64,000 nucleotides of DNA from Lophium mytilinum. Its lineage: Eukaryota; Ascomycota; Dothideomycetes; Mytilinidiales; Mytilinidiaceae. How positions within the stretch are numbered: position 1 is the first letter of the stretch; every line of letters starts with the position of its first letter. The translations under genes and the position numbers were made by a program. Positions 30,889-41,383 of the stretch are shown in pieces. The DNA lies in contig MU004195.1 in the NCBI GenBank assembly GCA_010093605.1, positions 622,708 through 686,707 of the forward strand, in the 5' to 3' direction. Below the pieces are notes generated by a model. It saw only the letters and a list, made by a program, of their open reading frames with translations, made no database searches and was not told the origin of the DNA.

Positions 30889-31974
30889 TCAAGTTTCCAC
30901 CAGGAGTTTCTCGGAGCTGATACCACCCTTCATTAACTCATCCAACGCCTTGTTGGCGGATCCTAAGCCCCCTTCGACGACCCTCGCTTTCGGACTCGGC
31001 ACGAGATCTCCCGACACGAGCTTCTCCTTTAGCCAGTCGTTGTACACGAAACGAAACTGCTCCTTTCTTGCCTCCAGCCCTTCAGGATTCAACACAAACT
31101 TCGCCTCGACGCCCTCCACCTTGGGCGAGTTTTCGTCCATGGGCGCCGCCATAGCAACTTTCCCCGTCTCCACGAACTTCAAAGTCTTCACCACGTCCAA
31201 AGTCTCCTTGAAGTTCTGCGGCGTAGCATGATATGCCACATCAATACTCAACCCATCCTCCTTCGCCGCCTTCACAATCTCCTCCACCACCCCGGCGTTC
31301 TTGTAGTCAAACACCCGGCTCGCCCCCAAACTCTTCACATACGCATGGTTCTTCTCGCTCGCCGTCGCATACACCACGAAGCCAAACAAGCGCGCCGCGA
31401 TCTGGACAGCCACGCTACCAACACTCCCCGCGCCACCCCAAACAAGCACCCCCTTCTTGTCTGCCGCCGTATACTTCGTATCCCGCGGCAGCCCGATCGT
31501 GTACCACCCCGCCCACGCCGTGCTCACCGCCATGGGCAACATAGCCGCGTCCTGGAAACTGACGGCGTCCGGAATCGGCGCCACGTTCTCCACAGGCACA
31601 ATCACGCGCGTCTGCAGCGCGCCGTAGTCCGGGTTCCCTTGCTCGAAGAAGGCGGCCGCGAAGGCGGTTACGCGGGTTCCTGGCGGCGGCGCGGAGGCTG
31701 CGACCGCGGAGCCGGCGCTGAGGACGACGCCGGCGACGTCAGAGCCGAGGATTGCGGGGTATGAGGAGATGAAGAGGCCGAAGTTGCGCTGGTAGCCGTC
31801 GACGGGGTTGAAGGCGACGGCGTGGACGGCGATGAGGAGCTCGTTGGGGCCTGGGGTTGGGGTTGGGCGGTGGCAGAGGGTTAGGGGGCCGCCTTTGGAG
31901 AGGAGCATGGCTGCGAGGTGCTGCCCCTCTGGGACGGGGGTGGTACTAGAAGAGACTTCGGTGTAGGACGCCAT
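30889..31974 (-). CDS. Zinc-independent MDR superfamily oxidoreductase (quinone/enoyl reductase-like)
   Basis: A single exon of 361 residues. The GroES-like N-terminal domain contains AFNPVDGYQRNFG and YPAILGSDVAGVV. The NAD(P)H-binding Rossmann part has VLVWGGAGSVGSVAVQIA and VYATASEKNHAYVKSLGA. The cysteine and histidine ligands of zinc alcohol dehydrogenases are absent, as in quinone oxidoreductases and trans-acting enoyl reductases such as ToxD. Members reduce alpha,beta-unsaturated ketones or quinones with NADPH. No polyketide synthase is nearby, so a stand-alone detoxifying role is more likely than secondary metabolism (inference). It is convergent with MTQ1, with a gap of 72 bases. Confidence 0.9.
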   Translation of the reverse strand: MASYTEVSSSTTPVPEGQHLAAMLLSKGGPLTLCHRPTPTPGPNELLIAVHAVAFNPVDGYQRNFGLFISSYPAILGSDVAGVVLSAGSAVAASAPPPGTRVTAFAAAFFEQGNPDYGALQTRVIVPVENVAPIPDAVSFQDAAMLPMAVSTAWAGWYTIGLPRDTKYTAADKKGVLVWGGAGSVGSVAVQIAARLFGFVVYATASEKNHAYVKSLGASRVFDYKNAGVVEEIVKAAKEDGLSIDVAYHATPQNFKETLDVVKTLKFVETGKVAMAAPMDENSPKVEGVEAKFVLNPEGLEARKEQFRFVYNDWLKEKLVSGDLVPSPKARVVEGGLGSANKALDELMKGGISSEKLLVET

Positions 31975-33189
31975 AGTGAGCGATAGAGGTGGTATTGGAG
32001 ATTGAGATCAGAAGCGTGAGAGATGAGTGTTTGATAGGTGCGAGAATCTTGGAGAGGGAGTGCGTTGATATCAGCTCAAAAGCCAGGGACGAAAAGACCC
32101 TATATACTAATGTTACACAGCGCCGTGATGGTCACAGGACTTAACCACTGCCAAACCCCGGCGACCATCCGCAGCCTCAATCCCGATGCTTCTCAGCCCC
32201 AACGCCTTCAAGGCATCATCCACGCTGTAGCTGTCGGCGTGAAGGTACTATCAAACCCGCCGACATTCTCCCACTCCACTGATACAATTCGGAATACGGA
32301 ACTGGGTTAGACGGGCTACGTGAACATACGACGCTGGGTTAGCCGTACGTCGGCGTCATCGTTCCTGGCCCCCGATGCTCGAAATAGGAGAATGGCATTC
32401 GGCGCCTTTACTTTCGCCGTAATCCGAGGTGGTGGGATTGGTTGCGGTGGTGTTTGCGGAGTTAGGGGATAACGCCGGGTCACGTGGTGTGCGTGTTCCA
32501 GGTGAAGGGGTGGGCTAGCAGGTGTGTTGGGTAGAATGGGTCGTCATGGATATGTGTGTACACGTCTATGATATAGTCTGAGGTTGTTTTGGGGGCATGG
32601 GAGGTTTTTCAAGAGGGGGCGTTGCGGCACGTTTTGGTTTTTGGAGATGGGTTGAAGGACTGCGAACTGAAATGCAAGGTCTCGCTAAGAACCTCCTCAC
32701 GCCTATTTGGCATTGCTTGGAGTATCCCCATAGGCTTTCGGAAATCGAGGTGGGACGTAAACTCTGTGAACCCGCGATTTCGGCAACCTTTTAACTGAAA
32801 CAGCGACTTGGCAGCTGGGGTACTCCTGATGATGGTATACTGTTGTCAAGACCGGCATTGGAACAGTTCCATATTTACTCCCCTATCGGTAATAAGACTG
32901 CAGTTTGTGATGATTGGTGGGTTGGTGGGGGTAAAACGCTGTGGGCTTGGGTTTTTCACACACGGAAGATATGTTGTATTAAGAATACTGTTTCATCTTA
33001 AAATCCAATGGCTTTCCATTTAGTAGGGCATCTAACTTAGTCGATTGCCCATACTGTTTCTTTTGAATGACGGTTTCCCTTCTCGTCAGTGACTGGCTCC
33101 ATGACTCCCTCGTGCAACTAATTAATACAGAAGAATAGATCAATCCCCGAAGCTCTAGAGGAAGCTCCAAGATTCGTTCAGAGTAGCCT
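31975..33189. other. Intergenic region upstream of the MDR gene
   Basis: 1.2 kb between two minus-strand genes. It should contain the MDR promoter and the 3' flank of the 2EXR/F-box-like gene. Overlapping short frames at 32.59-32.80 kb show no recognisable motif. Nothing else was seen. Confidence 0.5.
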
Positions 33190-34119
33190 CTAGTCGTCAA
33201 GTCTCGTACATGCCTCGTTGGTACAATCAAGCAAGCTCCAATGCTTCCACTCATGAGTATCATTCAGCCGGCCCAAGGTAGTACCGCATAGATGAATATC
33301 GACACTGGGTAAACCTCGTGCTTTTCGTACCTCGAATATATCGCGGACTCGACCCAAGACCAAGTTAACCAGGCCGGTAATGGTGTATCCAGGGACTCGG
33401 AATGACGCGTTTGTTGCCAAGGGAATGTAGTACAAGTAAAGCCTGCGCAAATTTGGCAGTGCGGCGATACGACAGAGGAACGCATTACATGAATCGAGAT
33501 AATCGTGTGCGCGAATCCGTACGAATCGGAAGTCGATGAGCCCTTCCTTATAATCAATAAGTAGACGTCCAACTTGCGATCGTATTCGTCTCTCGTGGAT
33601 GGAAGCGTCGTTTGTGAGTTCAGGGGATGGTTCATACGACTCTGTGGCACACCATGATCGGGAGCGAAGGCTTGTAAGCTGGTCAGAAGCGTGGGCAGGT
33701 AAGGGTCGTCGTGTCAAGGATTCCGTTAAGACGTAGCCCAGGCTAGAGGGTCGAACCCAGGACATTGAATAGAATCGAGGACTTATGACGAAAGTGTTGT
33801 CTTTGTAAAACACTTCTTCCGCTTCGATGTTGACCTGACGAGAGACATATAGCAAATTGACGTTGACGCTTGGTGAAACGGTTGTGAGTTCAGGCCACTT
33901 GGTTGGATCTTCCCTAAGAAGGCTGACAACCTCTCTTTTACATCGGCGGAGATTCAGCTGCAATTTCAGAGCAAGGTCTGGTTGGTGACCTCCATCTTTG
34001 TGCCTAGCTACAACTGCGTAAAAGTACACGAGGTCACGCATTTCCCGAGGGAGTTTGAAGAACCCCTTGACGGGGAGGCTGGACGCCTTCCGGCTTCCGT
34101 TCATCTCTTCCTGGTCCAT
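33190..34119 (-). CDS. 2EXR/F-box-like protein of unknown role
   Basis: A single exon of 309 residues. The start is followed by FFKLPREMRDLVYFYAVV, a short helical motif like F-box or 2EXR openings. After it come LLYVSRQVNIEAEEVFYKDNTFVI and LPNLRRLYLYYIP, the usual order in this fungal group: motif, a sequence in the style of a returned-to-ancestral-row segment, then a loosely leucine-rich part. Such proteins are numerous in Dothideomycetes and may act as substrate adaptors; direct evidence is generally lacking. The charged N terminus (MDQEEMNGSRK) has no signal peptide. Confidence 0.7.
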   Translation of the reverse strand: MDQEEMNGSRKASSLPVKGFFKLPREMRDLVYFYAVVARHKDGGHQPDLALKLQLNLRRCKREVVSLLREDPTKWPELTTVSPSVNVNLLYVSRQVNIEAEEVFYKDNTFVISPRFYSMSWVRPSSLGYVLTESLTRRPLPAHASDQLTSLRSRSWCATESYEPSPELTNDASIHERRIRSQVGRLLIDYKEGLIDFRFVRIRAHDYLDSCNAFLCRIAALPNLRRLYLYYIPLATNASFRVPGYTITGLVNLVLGRVRDIFEVRKARGLPSVDIHLCGTTLGRLNDTHEWKHWSLLDCTNEACTRLDD

Positions 34120-35562
34120 ATCTTATCACGATCAAGTCTTTTTCGTAGCAAGTGTTGTTCGGTAAATGACTACCTTTCGCAGATGGAGCACGATGTGGTA
34201 ATCGAATGATGGTGCTGCCGAAGCGTGTATGATTGCCGCGTTGCTGGGAGACAAGGTACGACGTGATGGAGCAGTCGGAATAGAGGTCTGGTGCTTCTGA
34301 AGCAGGATGCATTTAGAGGCAGGAGGGTCGAGTCACAAGATGCGTTGAGACCTACTTGAGATGGGACATTGAAGAATGGACGTGGGGTCGTGGGGTGCTG
34401 AGAAACAGGTTATTTTGGCTAGCTCATGTTAGTGCCAAGTACTCTACCTTAAGGGCTGTAATGTACCCCTATTTAGCTCTATTTCACCAACATGCCTCTT
34501 ACCTCGATATTTCACCTTCAAGTCTGCTATCAGTCAGTACTCTCTAGCAAAAAGTCGCGCGCAATAGTGTATAAGACTTACGGTCACGTATTTGCTGTAG
34601 CTGTAGTATTTATTTCACTGCTCAAGGATTCTAACCAATCACGATGCCAGGGGAGGACCACTCTCAACTCCAGTCTCAAAACAGAAACCTTTCCGGCAAG
34701 CTGTATTGAGTGCGGGTATTGTCGAGTACCATGATATAAGGAGCAGCACATGCCACCAATCCTAGAAATGGCGCGGCGTCTTCAGGATACTTACCTAGGC
34801 ACCTTGAGCGCTCCCTGCTGCAGACTCTACCTCCACAAACGTGACTATTATTAGCGCTGCGAGTGTGCAGGGCAATTTGATTAATCGACGCCGGTGACAT
34901 GTTTTCCTCCCTGCGTTTCTGCAGGCGATCCCAAACACCAGCCAGTTGACACCCCTGACTTCCCCATATTCCTGTTCGGTGCCGTGGATCGGTTGCCGAA
35001 GCACCTGCTCGACGCTTTCACCACTCCGTACTACGCCGCACAGCTGGGCTCGAGCAGCACTGGCCGCACCGAGTACCGCCGGCCAGGCCCATGGGCAGAA
35101 TGGCATGCCAGACTGGCGAGAGACCATCCCCTCGATTGGTGCATCTGCTTCAGAACAGTCCAGCCCCAACTCCACCTGAGAATTGCTGCGAAAGAGCCCC
35201 CCGATGGCGGCCGGATGATGACCGTTAGAGAGGCGGGATGGACTCCGGGACGGGAATAGCTCATCAGCCCCCATGGCTGCGACAGGCCTGCCGCCGCGGT
35301 AAGATTTGTCGCGCGACGCCACTTGACGCCTCTTCTCTCGTAATGCGGAGAAGACGGCTCGTGCTGTGTCGAGGGCTGATGGAGAGACACCTCTCGCCAT
35401 CACACACAGCTCCGGCCCAGCGCCTTCTTCATAACCTGCGTGGCTTCGCGGTATCTTTGTTGTCTGTCTGCGCCGCCTTCTTCGTCATGCCCAGCCATTT
35501 CCCCAAAGAGGCGATTCTCTCCCTTTGACATTATCCACTGATAAAATTCTCACGCGTCGACT
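34120..35562. other. Intergenic region between divergent genes at 34.1 and 35.6 kb
   Basis: This region holds two opposing open frames, 34894-35259 (+, 121 codons) and 34795-35403 (-, 202 codons). Neither has a recognisable motif. They may be chance frames in GC-rich promoter sequence. The membrane-protein promoter should lie at the right end. An AT-richer patch at 34.35-34.65 kb has no clear feature. Confidence 0.4.
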
Positions 35563-37049
35563 ATGAGCCCGATTCCACGAGAATTAGCGACCGTCTTCCT
35601 TGTGAAGCGGCGTGTCGGACGCCCTACCGATCCCGATGGTCTCGTTCTCGAAGCATGGTCCCAGGGCTATATGGTGGGATCGCTCATCATCATGGCTTGC
35701 ATCACCATTGCGAACATGCGGAAGGGCGTGATACTGCATAAGGTGCGTTTTCGAGCCTATGACCAAGCGCATTGTCGCAAATGCTGCACGAGTTTAAGCT
35801 AATCGTTGCTTCTGATATAGCTCATTCTACTTGAAGTACGTATTTCCAGGAGTGCTGCTTGCCAAAAGTGCGATAATGCACTTTATACCCAAGCTCCACC
35901 TTCCCACCGCGGCTAGATCCTGCATGCCATTTCAACGACCCTCCATACACTCTACTGTCCCTGAATATCGAGGCCGCTCTCGACCACTACATATCAGGCA
36001 TTCCCTCCTTCAATGGTTGCAATTTCCACAACTTGAACGTTCGCACTAACAAATCTTTACAGCTTATCCTAGGTCTCTGGCAGGGCTTCTGGATATTCTT
36101 CCACGATCCAGTCGGCGGCTGGTGGCTCTCATGCGGCGCCATATTTCTCAACGCCTCCTGGGTTCTACACAATGTGATCGCTTGGATGAAAATAAAGCCT
36201 TTTCTCTCAAGGCCTGCAAGCATTCTCTTTATCACCACCATCGTCCTTTCCATACCCTACTGGATCCTCGAAATCTACGCCAACTTCGCATACTTTCATA
36301 ACATCAACACCCTATTTCTCAAGACAAGACCATGGGAGGCTTTGTGCCGCGACCCCTGGTGGATATTGACGACCATTGCGCTCTTCTACAACATCAAAGT
36401 CCGATACGAGCTCAGAATTTCCGACATTATTCGCATATCGCCTCGATTCGGCGTCATGATGGGCGCAATGGTTGTCAGTATAGCATTCATTGTTATCGAC
36501 GTCTGCTCCGTCACCGACGCTCTCAAGTCCTCGCTACCGGTTGGAATAAACCCATTCTGGAAACTGGCCTTCGTCTTCAAGTGCCTCACTGATTCCGTGG
36601 TCCTGGACGACTTCAAGACCGCGCTGGATAGACTACGAGCGTTCAAGATTAGTCGCATGGGAAGCTTCTCCGTGGACACCAGCGATCGGCGCTCCAGAGG
36701 AGATGGCCAATTGGAACATGCGTGGGAACAACAAGCAAGTCGTCCGGGCGTGATCCCACACGTGCCAAGTCCAGACGGCGATTACCTCCAACATGATCAA
36801 TTTCCTGGACTCAAAGACGGCATAAAGCATGTTGAGACTGTCCCCCATGCGCCCGAGCCAGCGCATATGGAGGCTGTGGGAAACGACCCATACCTGCCCT
36901 CGAGAACGCGCCGCGATAGCTGGGTCCAACTTCACGATATAGGCCATCTTACGGAAGAAAGTGATTATGCGCGCGTTGTAAAGGAGATGTCGACCGATTC
37001 CAACGCAGAATCTCCCACCCAGAAGAATTTCTCCAGGCCTTCTCCTTAG
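35563..37049 (+). CDS. Fungal multi-pass integral membrane protein
   Basis: Exons 35563-35742, 35821-35835 and 36063-37049 give 393 residues, all in phase 0. The middle exon is only 15 bases (LILLE). Hydrophobic segments include MVGSLIIMACITIANM, LILLELILGLWQGFWIFF, WWLSCGAIFLNASWVL, ILFITTIVLSIPYWIL, WWILTTIALFY and VMMGAMVVSIAFIVIDV. About seven membrane spans precede a Ser- and acid-rich cytosolic tail of about 130 residues. The layout resembles conserved Pezizomycotina seven-helix proteins of unknown function. Both introns have branch sites (GCTAATC, CACTAAC) before their acceptors, which supports the microexon. No ligand or pathway can be assigned. Confidence 0.8.
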
Positions 37050-37906
37050 GAAGTGGACTATCGGGTGCAATCGGTCAAACAATGCCTAGACTGGTCGTTG
37101 GACCATTGGGTCTCTTTCGCGAAACGCCGTGCGACGTTTCACGGGTCCGCATGCAACAAGTACCACTGCCGATATGCCAGGTACTGGGTCTGCCGATATG
37201 CCAGGTACTGGGTCTGCTGATTGGACCGAATCGAATACGAATCGCGGGGCCTCCTTCTGGTCATCTATCCGTTGTACGCCACTAGGAGCAAATCCAAGGA
37301 CCACATGCTCGCACTTGCCGGTCAGAACCTTTCTGGGGAATCTCTGCTTCTGGGAACGGCTTTGGTGATACGGCAACGGGCCCATTCGGGCTCAGTCGAC
37401 ATGACCCGAACGCCATGTAGCCGAGGACGGGATTCTGTGCCCTTTTACATGGCGTTGCGCCGTGAGGTCGGAACACATAGTCCGACCGAGTTTCATCTAT
37501 CTACCTCGACAAAAACGCCACTGCATCGGAGATCAAGGCAACATAAGTCACGCGACTATTTTCTGATCCGCTAAATTAAGCGAACTACCCGCCGCGAACG
37601 CTCTGTGCAGACTTCACGGATTGCTGATGCAAGAGTCTCAACAAGGTCTTGTTAAGAAGAATGAGCTACAGGACTGTGTCTCTCATCAAAGTCTAGACTG
37701 GCTCGGTATCATAGACGGTGTCATATCCTCTGAAAAAGGAGATGTTCCCGTACCCTCTCGAACTCAGAGGTGATAGGAGATGGAACGGTGAAGAGGTGAA
37801 CGTAAAACGCTCGGTGCCAAAAACCTGGATCTGGAGTGAATGCAATGCAATCCTCGCTTCTATTGTCACCCTCTGACGCGCCAAGCTGAAGCGCGTCTAC
37901 CGCGCC
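37050..37906. other. Intergenic region with a short tandem repeat
   Basis: The 857-base gap contains a perfect 24-base tandem pair at 37167-37214, listed separately. No gene was supported. The promoter of the 584-residue protein should lie at the right end. Confidence 0.45.
37167..37214. repeat. Perfect 24-base tandem duplication
   Basis: The unit tgccgatatgccaggtactg plus ggtc occurs twice without mismatch. A partial third start (tgctgat) follows. Confidence 0.9.
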
Positions 37907-39661
37907 ATGACGTCGACCTATCACAAGCCTCTCTCGCTCTTTTCTTTCAAAACACACGCCAATCGCCAGCCCTGCGTCAGCTCACTAGCCATCACAGGAG
38001 AAACACATGAGCACTGGAACACTCTCGCACACTTAAGATCATTAGCGAAGATGGACGCGTCTAGCGAGTCCCTTTCTTTTCGCAACCTCAGGACTGGCCG
38101 TTTCCAACGGCCTCCAAGAAAGATCAAACGCCTAGATCTAGGTAATGATAAATTGGGGATCGCCACCTGTGGGGAAACCATCAGCATGGACATCTCACCT
38201 CACAGTAAGCTTTTGGCGGAATCCGGTCAGCAGGCACTAGGCACGCGCCCTGAACTCCTATCAGACGCGGATAGCGGCTATGCAGGGGGAGACGTGCCGA
38301 AGGCAGCAGAATCGCCCGGTGTCTCGGCCATGTTGCAAACCCACGATCCCACCATCAACATGGGCCAAAACAGCGTGGTTGTCGGTTCGTCGTCCGCGCC
38401 TTCCCCACGTGGCGAGGATTCAGAGGCGCAACCCCTTCTCAACAACACGACGCCTCCTGACATAGCCAATGATGAAGGATCATCGTCACCGCTACAGACT
38501 CTCGATATGCCGTCCCTGATCTCAGAACCCTATCAGGATGGTCTGAGAAATCGCCTCAGCAACCAATATTTGCCTAGCTCCATCAACCATGAGACGAACG
38601 GTTCGTCCAGCCGACGCCTGAGCTTAGATGAAGTGCGGATCGCAAACCAAGACCAGAGGCGAAAGAGTCAGACTTTCGAGAGCGGCCAGGTCACTGCAGC
38701 CATATTACGGAAGCAAGTCGAAGTATTCGCAGCCACCCGGCCGACCCTTCATCAAGGCAAAGGAGATTTTCAGAACAATCACGATGTACAGAGGCTTCGT
38801 TCTGGTCCTATCGATGACTCAGGTCTCCAGGCAGCAACTTCCATGTCAACTCCAGCGGTTATTGGTCTTACAAGCGGCACTACGAGTGATGCTGCGTGTG
38901 CTATTGACATGAATGAGTCTCCGAATAGCGAAGATGGAGACCGCTTCACCAACTACGTTGAGGAAGACTCTTTTGCCTGGATCCAACTACACCACCACAG
39001 CATTTCCCGCGCAATTGTGGCTGGGGATCCCATCACCACTTTTCCCATGATCTCCAAGCACAAACTAGCACTCTGGAATATGAATCGCACAGGCACGCAC
39101 AAGCCAGGTAGTCACTTAGGCCGAATTCTTCTCCCAGCGCCTCCTCCACCGCATGAGCCGGTATATACCATGCGACGCGCACCTCATGATGCTGGCGCCG
39201 AGCAGCATGAGATCGATGAGGCCATTCAGGACTATATCGACGCCATGACTCGGAAAGACAAGCTTAGAATGATTGATGAAATCAACTTCCTACTCACTAC
39301 GCTGCGATGGTCCATGGGTCTCAAGGACCTTCACCAGACCACTATGCAGCCCTTCACCGTCTTTGCTCTGAATCGGCGTCCAGAATTTGTTGAGGTGGAC
39401 AAATGGACCTTACTGCACAAGTGGCTTAACCGTCAGCACGAAACCACGGCACTGCAACTCTGGGAGAAGCCGGACATAGAGGAGGGATGGAACGTACTGG
39501 TGCCCGCGGGGATACCCTCTTGGAGCGGCGTAGATGCGCCGAGCAGCGAGCGTATGTCGCGCCCTTACTCCCCACATCCAGCTGATGAGCGCCCGAACAC
39601 AACGTGGTCCCGGAGACCGCAAGACGGGTTCAAGAGTGATTTGAAGAGGGACAATATCTGA
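37907..39661 (+). CDS. Unknown 584-residue protein
   Basis: A single exon with two plausible starts, 37907 and 38051 (MDASSESLSFRNL). The first 330 residues are low-complexity, rich in Ser, Pro and acidic residues, with scattered basic patches (RPPRKIKRLDLG), and are probably disordered. The C-terminal half appears folded. It contains SFAWIQLHHHSISRAI, a helical stretch (EIDEAIQDYIDAMTRKDKLR), then FLLTTLRWSMGLKDLHQ and VDKWTLLHKWLNRQHE. I do not recognise a domain. No signal peptide or membrane segment was seen. It follows the membrane protein on the same strand after 0.86 kb. Confidence 0.65.
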   Translation: MTSTYHKPLSLFSFKTHANRQPCVSSLAITGETHEHWNTLAHLRSLAKMDASSESLSFRNLRTGRFQRPPRKIKRLDLGNDKLGIATCGETISMDISPHSKLLAESGQQALGTRPELLSDADSGYAGGDVPKAAESPGVSAMLQTHDPTINMGQNSVVVGSSSAPSPRGEDSEAQPLLNNTTPPDIANDEGSSSPLQTLDMPSLISEPYQDGLRNRLSNQYLPSSINHETNGSSSRRLSLDEVRIANQDQRRKSQTFESGQVTAAILRKQVEVFAATRPTLHQGKGDFQNNHDVQRLRSGPIDDSGLQAATSMSTPAVIGLTSGTTSDAACAIDMNESPNSEDGDRFTNYVEEDSFAWIQLHHHSISRAIVAGDPITTFPMISKHKLALWNMNRTGTHKPGSHLGRILLPAPPPPHEPVYTMRRAPHDAGAEQHEIDEAIQDYIDAMTRKDKLRMIDEINFLLTTLRWSMGLKDLHQTTMQPFTVFALNRRPEFVEVDKWTLLHKWLNRQHETTALQLWEKPDIEEGWNVLVPAGIPSWSGVDAPSSERMSRPYSPHPADERPNTTWSRRPQDGFKSDLKRDNI

Positions 39662-40106
39662 TCTGAGGTGTATGGGTCTGACCACGGGGCATGAAGTCTA
39701 GGTCAAACTCCTTCTTTCATGACTCTCGGCAAATAGTGCTTAGGGGAAAGGTTTGCCTGCGCAGGTTGGTCATGGGACGGCTGTTCTTTTGGCTTGGTGT
39801 TTGCATTAGCAAAGGTAAAACTGCATAGCGAGCATACGGTGTTGTGCGAGTCTAGCGTGTGCTATTGGTGCACTTACGAGCATACTGCTGCGGTGCGTAA
39901 TGTCTTACTTTGAGATGTCTAATGAATGAATGAATGAATGGATTAGCGAATACGATGTTTCATGCTTGAGTGAGACGACCTAGAAGATATCACCCACTTG
40001 TTTATGATGAACCTGGAGAGTGTGATCCTGTTATAGAATGATCTATAGCTCCTGATGCATAAGCTCTGTATATTGAAGGATTGAAAGGCCCAGAAGGAAA
40101 CGGCGG

Positions 40107-40266
40107 ATGAGCCTGGCCTTCAATGAGAGCTGGCCACCATCTTCAACCCCTGTTATTTACAGAGATCCTCGCACGCCTGGGAAAATGACTAGCATTACAG
40201 TAATGACGAAGGAGCCAGGCCGTCAGGCTCATCAAATGCTAATTGGATTGCGATAGCCTATCGCAA
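40107..40266. repeat. Inverted repeat pair and 19-base palindrome
   Basis: The sequence gatgagcctggccttc (from 40107) recurs in imperfect inverted form near 40207-40232. It is followed by ttgcgatagcctatcgcaa at 40248-40266, a perfect palindrome around a single central base. The arrangement could be a decayed short inverted-repeat element or a hairpin in an upstream transcript. Confidence 0.45.
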
Positions 40267-41273
40267 GACAGCACATGGCCATACGCCGATGCCTTTGAAA
40301 AGACTCAACAAGACTCGAGCCGGGGCGTCGTGGCATGACGAAAATCTCACATCCTCGTACGCGTTATTCTGCCCACGGTCCAAGCTAGGACAAACCCGGT
40401 TATGCAGGCATGCATCCGAGGTCAGCATTTGAGGAATCTTAGCGGATGCTGAACTCAGCGGTACTGTGAGCTGCTTCCAAGCGAAGAAGCTCTCAGCTTC
40501 GCGGCCAGCATAGGCGCCTTGTGCGGCGTGCCATTATTAGGCCAGCAGCGGTGCGGCCAGTTGGCGGCGCGATTTGCGCGGCCGCTGGCCATTATGGGGT
40601 TTTGGAAGGGGGCTCGCCGAAAATAGTTAGCGCCGATGGAGCACCCATTGCCATGCATCCTCTCAGCATCACTTTGCGAGACACCAAGCCCTTCACACCC
40701 CATATCCCGTGTGCAGGCCTCGTCGGCTGCTGTATATCTCTCTGCTCGAGTGGCGCTCATTGCCGTGCCGTCGTCTTTGCAACCCTGCTCCCGCCTTCCG
40801 GCTCTCCTACGGGCATTTTATTGCTTCTTGTCCGTCTTCACCAGCCACCCGCTCGATCGGGCATTATCCACAACCCCATCTTCCAAGATTGCGGCATGTG
40901 CAGCCCGATAAACTACGTATCTTGACCTTTGACGACCGTCTCTTGAAGTTTTCTTCGCAGTCCGTCTCAAGCCAGTTCGACTACAGCGAGCACGGTCTCG
41001 ACGGCACTGGCGGAAAGCCTCACCCACATCTATCTTGATTAGTGAGTATTCTACTGCTCAATTCCATCTGCCAGTTCAACCTTGCTTTCGCGGCACGGCA
41101 TTGGTATTGGTACTGTTGATAGCAATCGCTCCGCCATTGCTGCGCCTGCTTATAGCGCCCTCATCCTGATCTCAGCAGCTGACGCTGCTGGCAGCGGGAG
41201 AGTACAGATCACCGACCATTCTACACGTTCCCGACATTACACAACAGCAGGCGAGGGTTCCTCGACAAACACT

Positions 41274-41375
41274 GTAAGTTCTATCCGCTCCGGTAACTAT
41301 CCGCACGCTGCGGCTTCATTGTTTTTGCCGCGCACTATTATGATCACGAGGAAGCTAATAATGTGCTTTGTCCAG
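41274..41375 (+). other. Probable 5'UTR intron of the Pro/Gln-rich protein gene
   Basis: A GTAAGT donor at 41274, a GCTAATA branch site and a TCCAG acceptor ending at 41375 lie directly before the ATG at 41384. Confidence 0.6.
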
Positions 41376-41383
41376 CCGTCAAG

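Larger units (their letters stand above)
39662..41383. other. Intergenic region upstream of the Pro/Gln-rich protein gene
   Basis: 1.7 kb with an (AATG)5 run at 39921-39940, an inverted-repeat pair and a perfect palindrome at 40.1-40.27 kb, GC-rich inverted sequence near 40550-40595, and a likely 5'UTR intron near the right end. Short frames at 40.5-41.0 kb have no motif and were omitted. Confidence 0.5.

Noticed and set aside
33745-33765. B-box-like GGTTCGACCC on the minus strand
   Set aside because: It lies inside the coding frame of the 2EXR/F-box-like gene with no tRNA fold around it.
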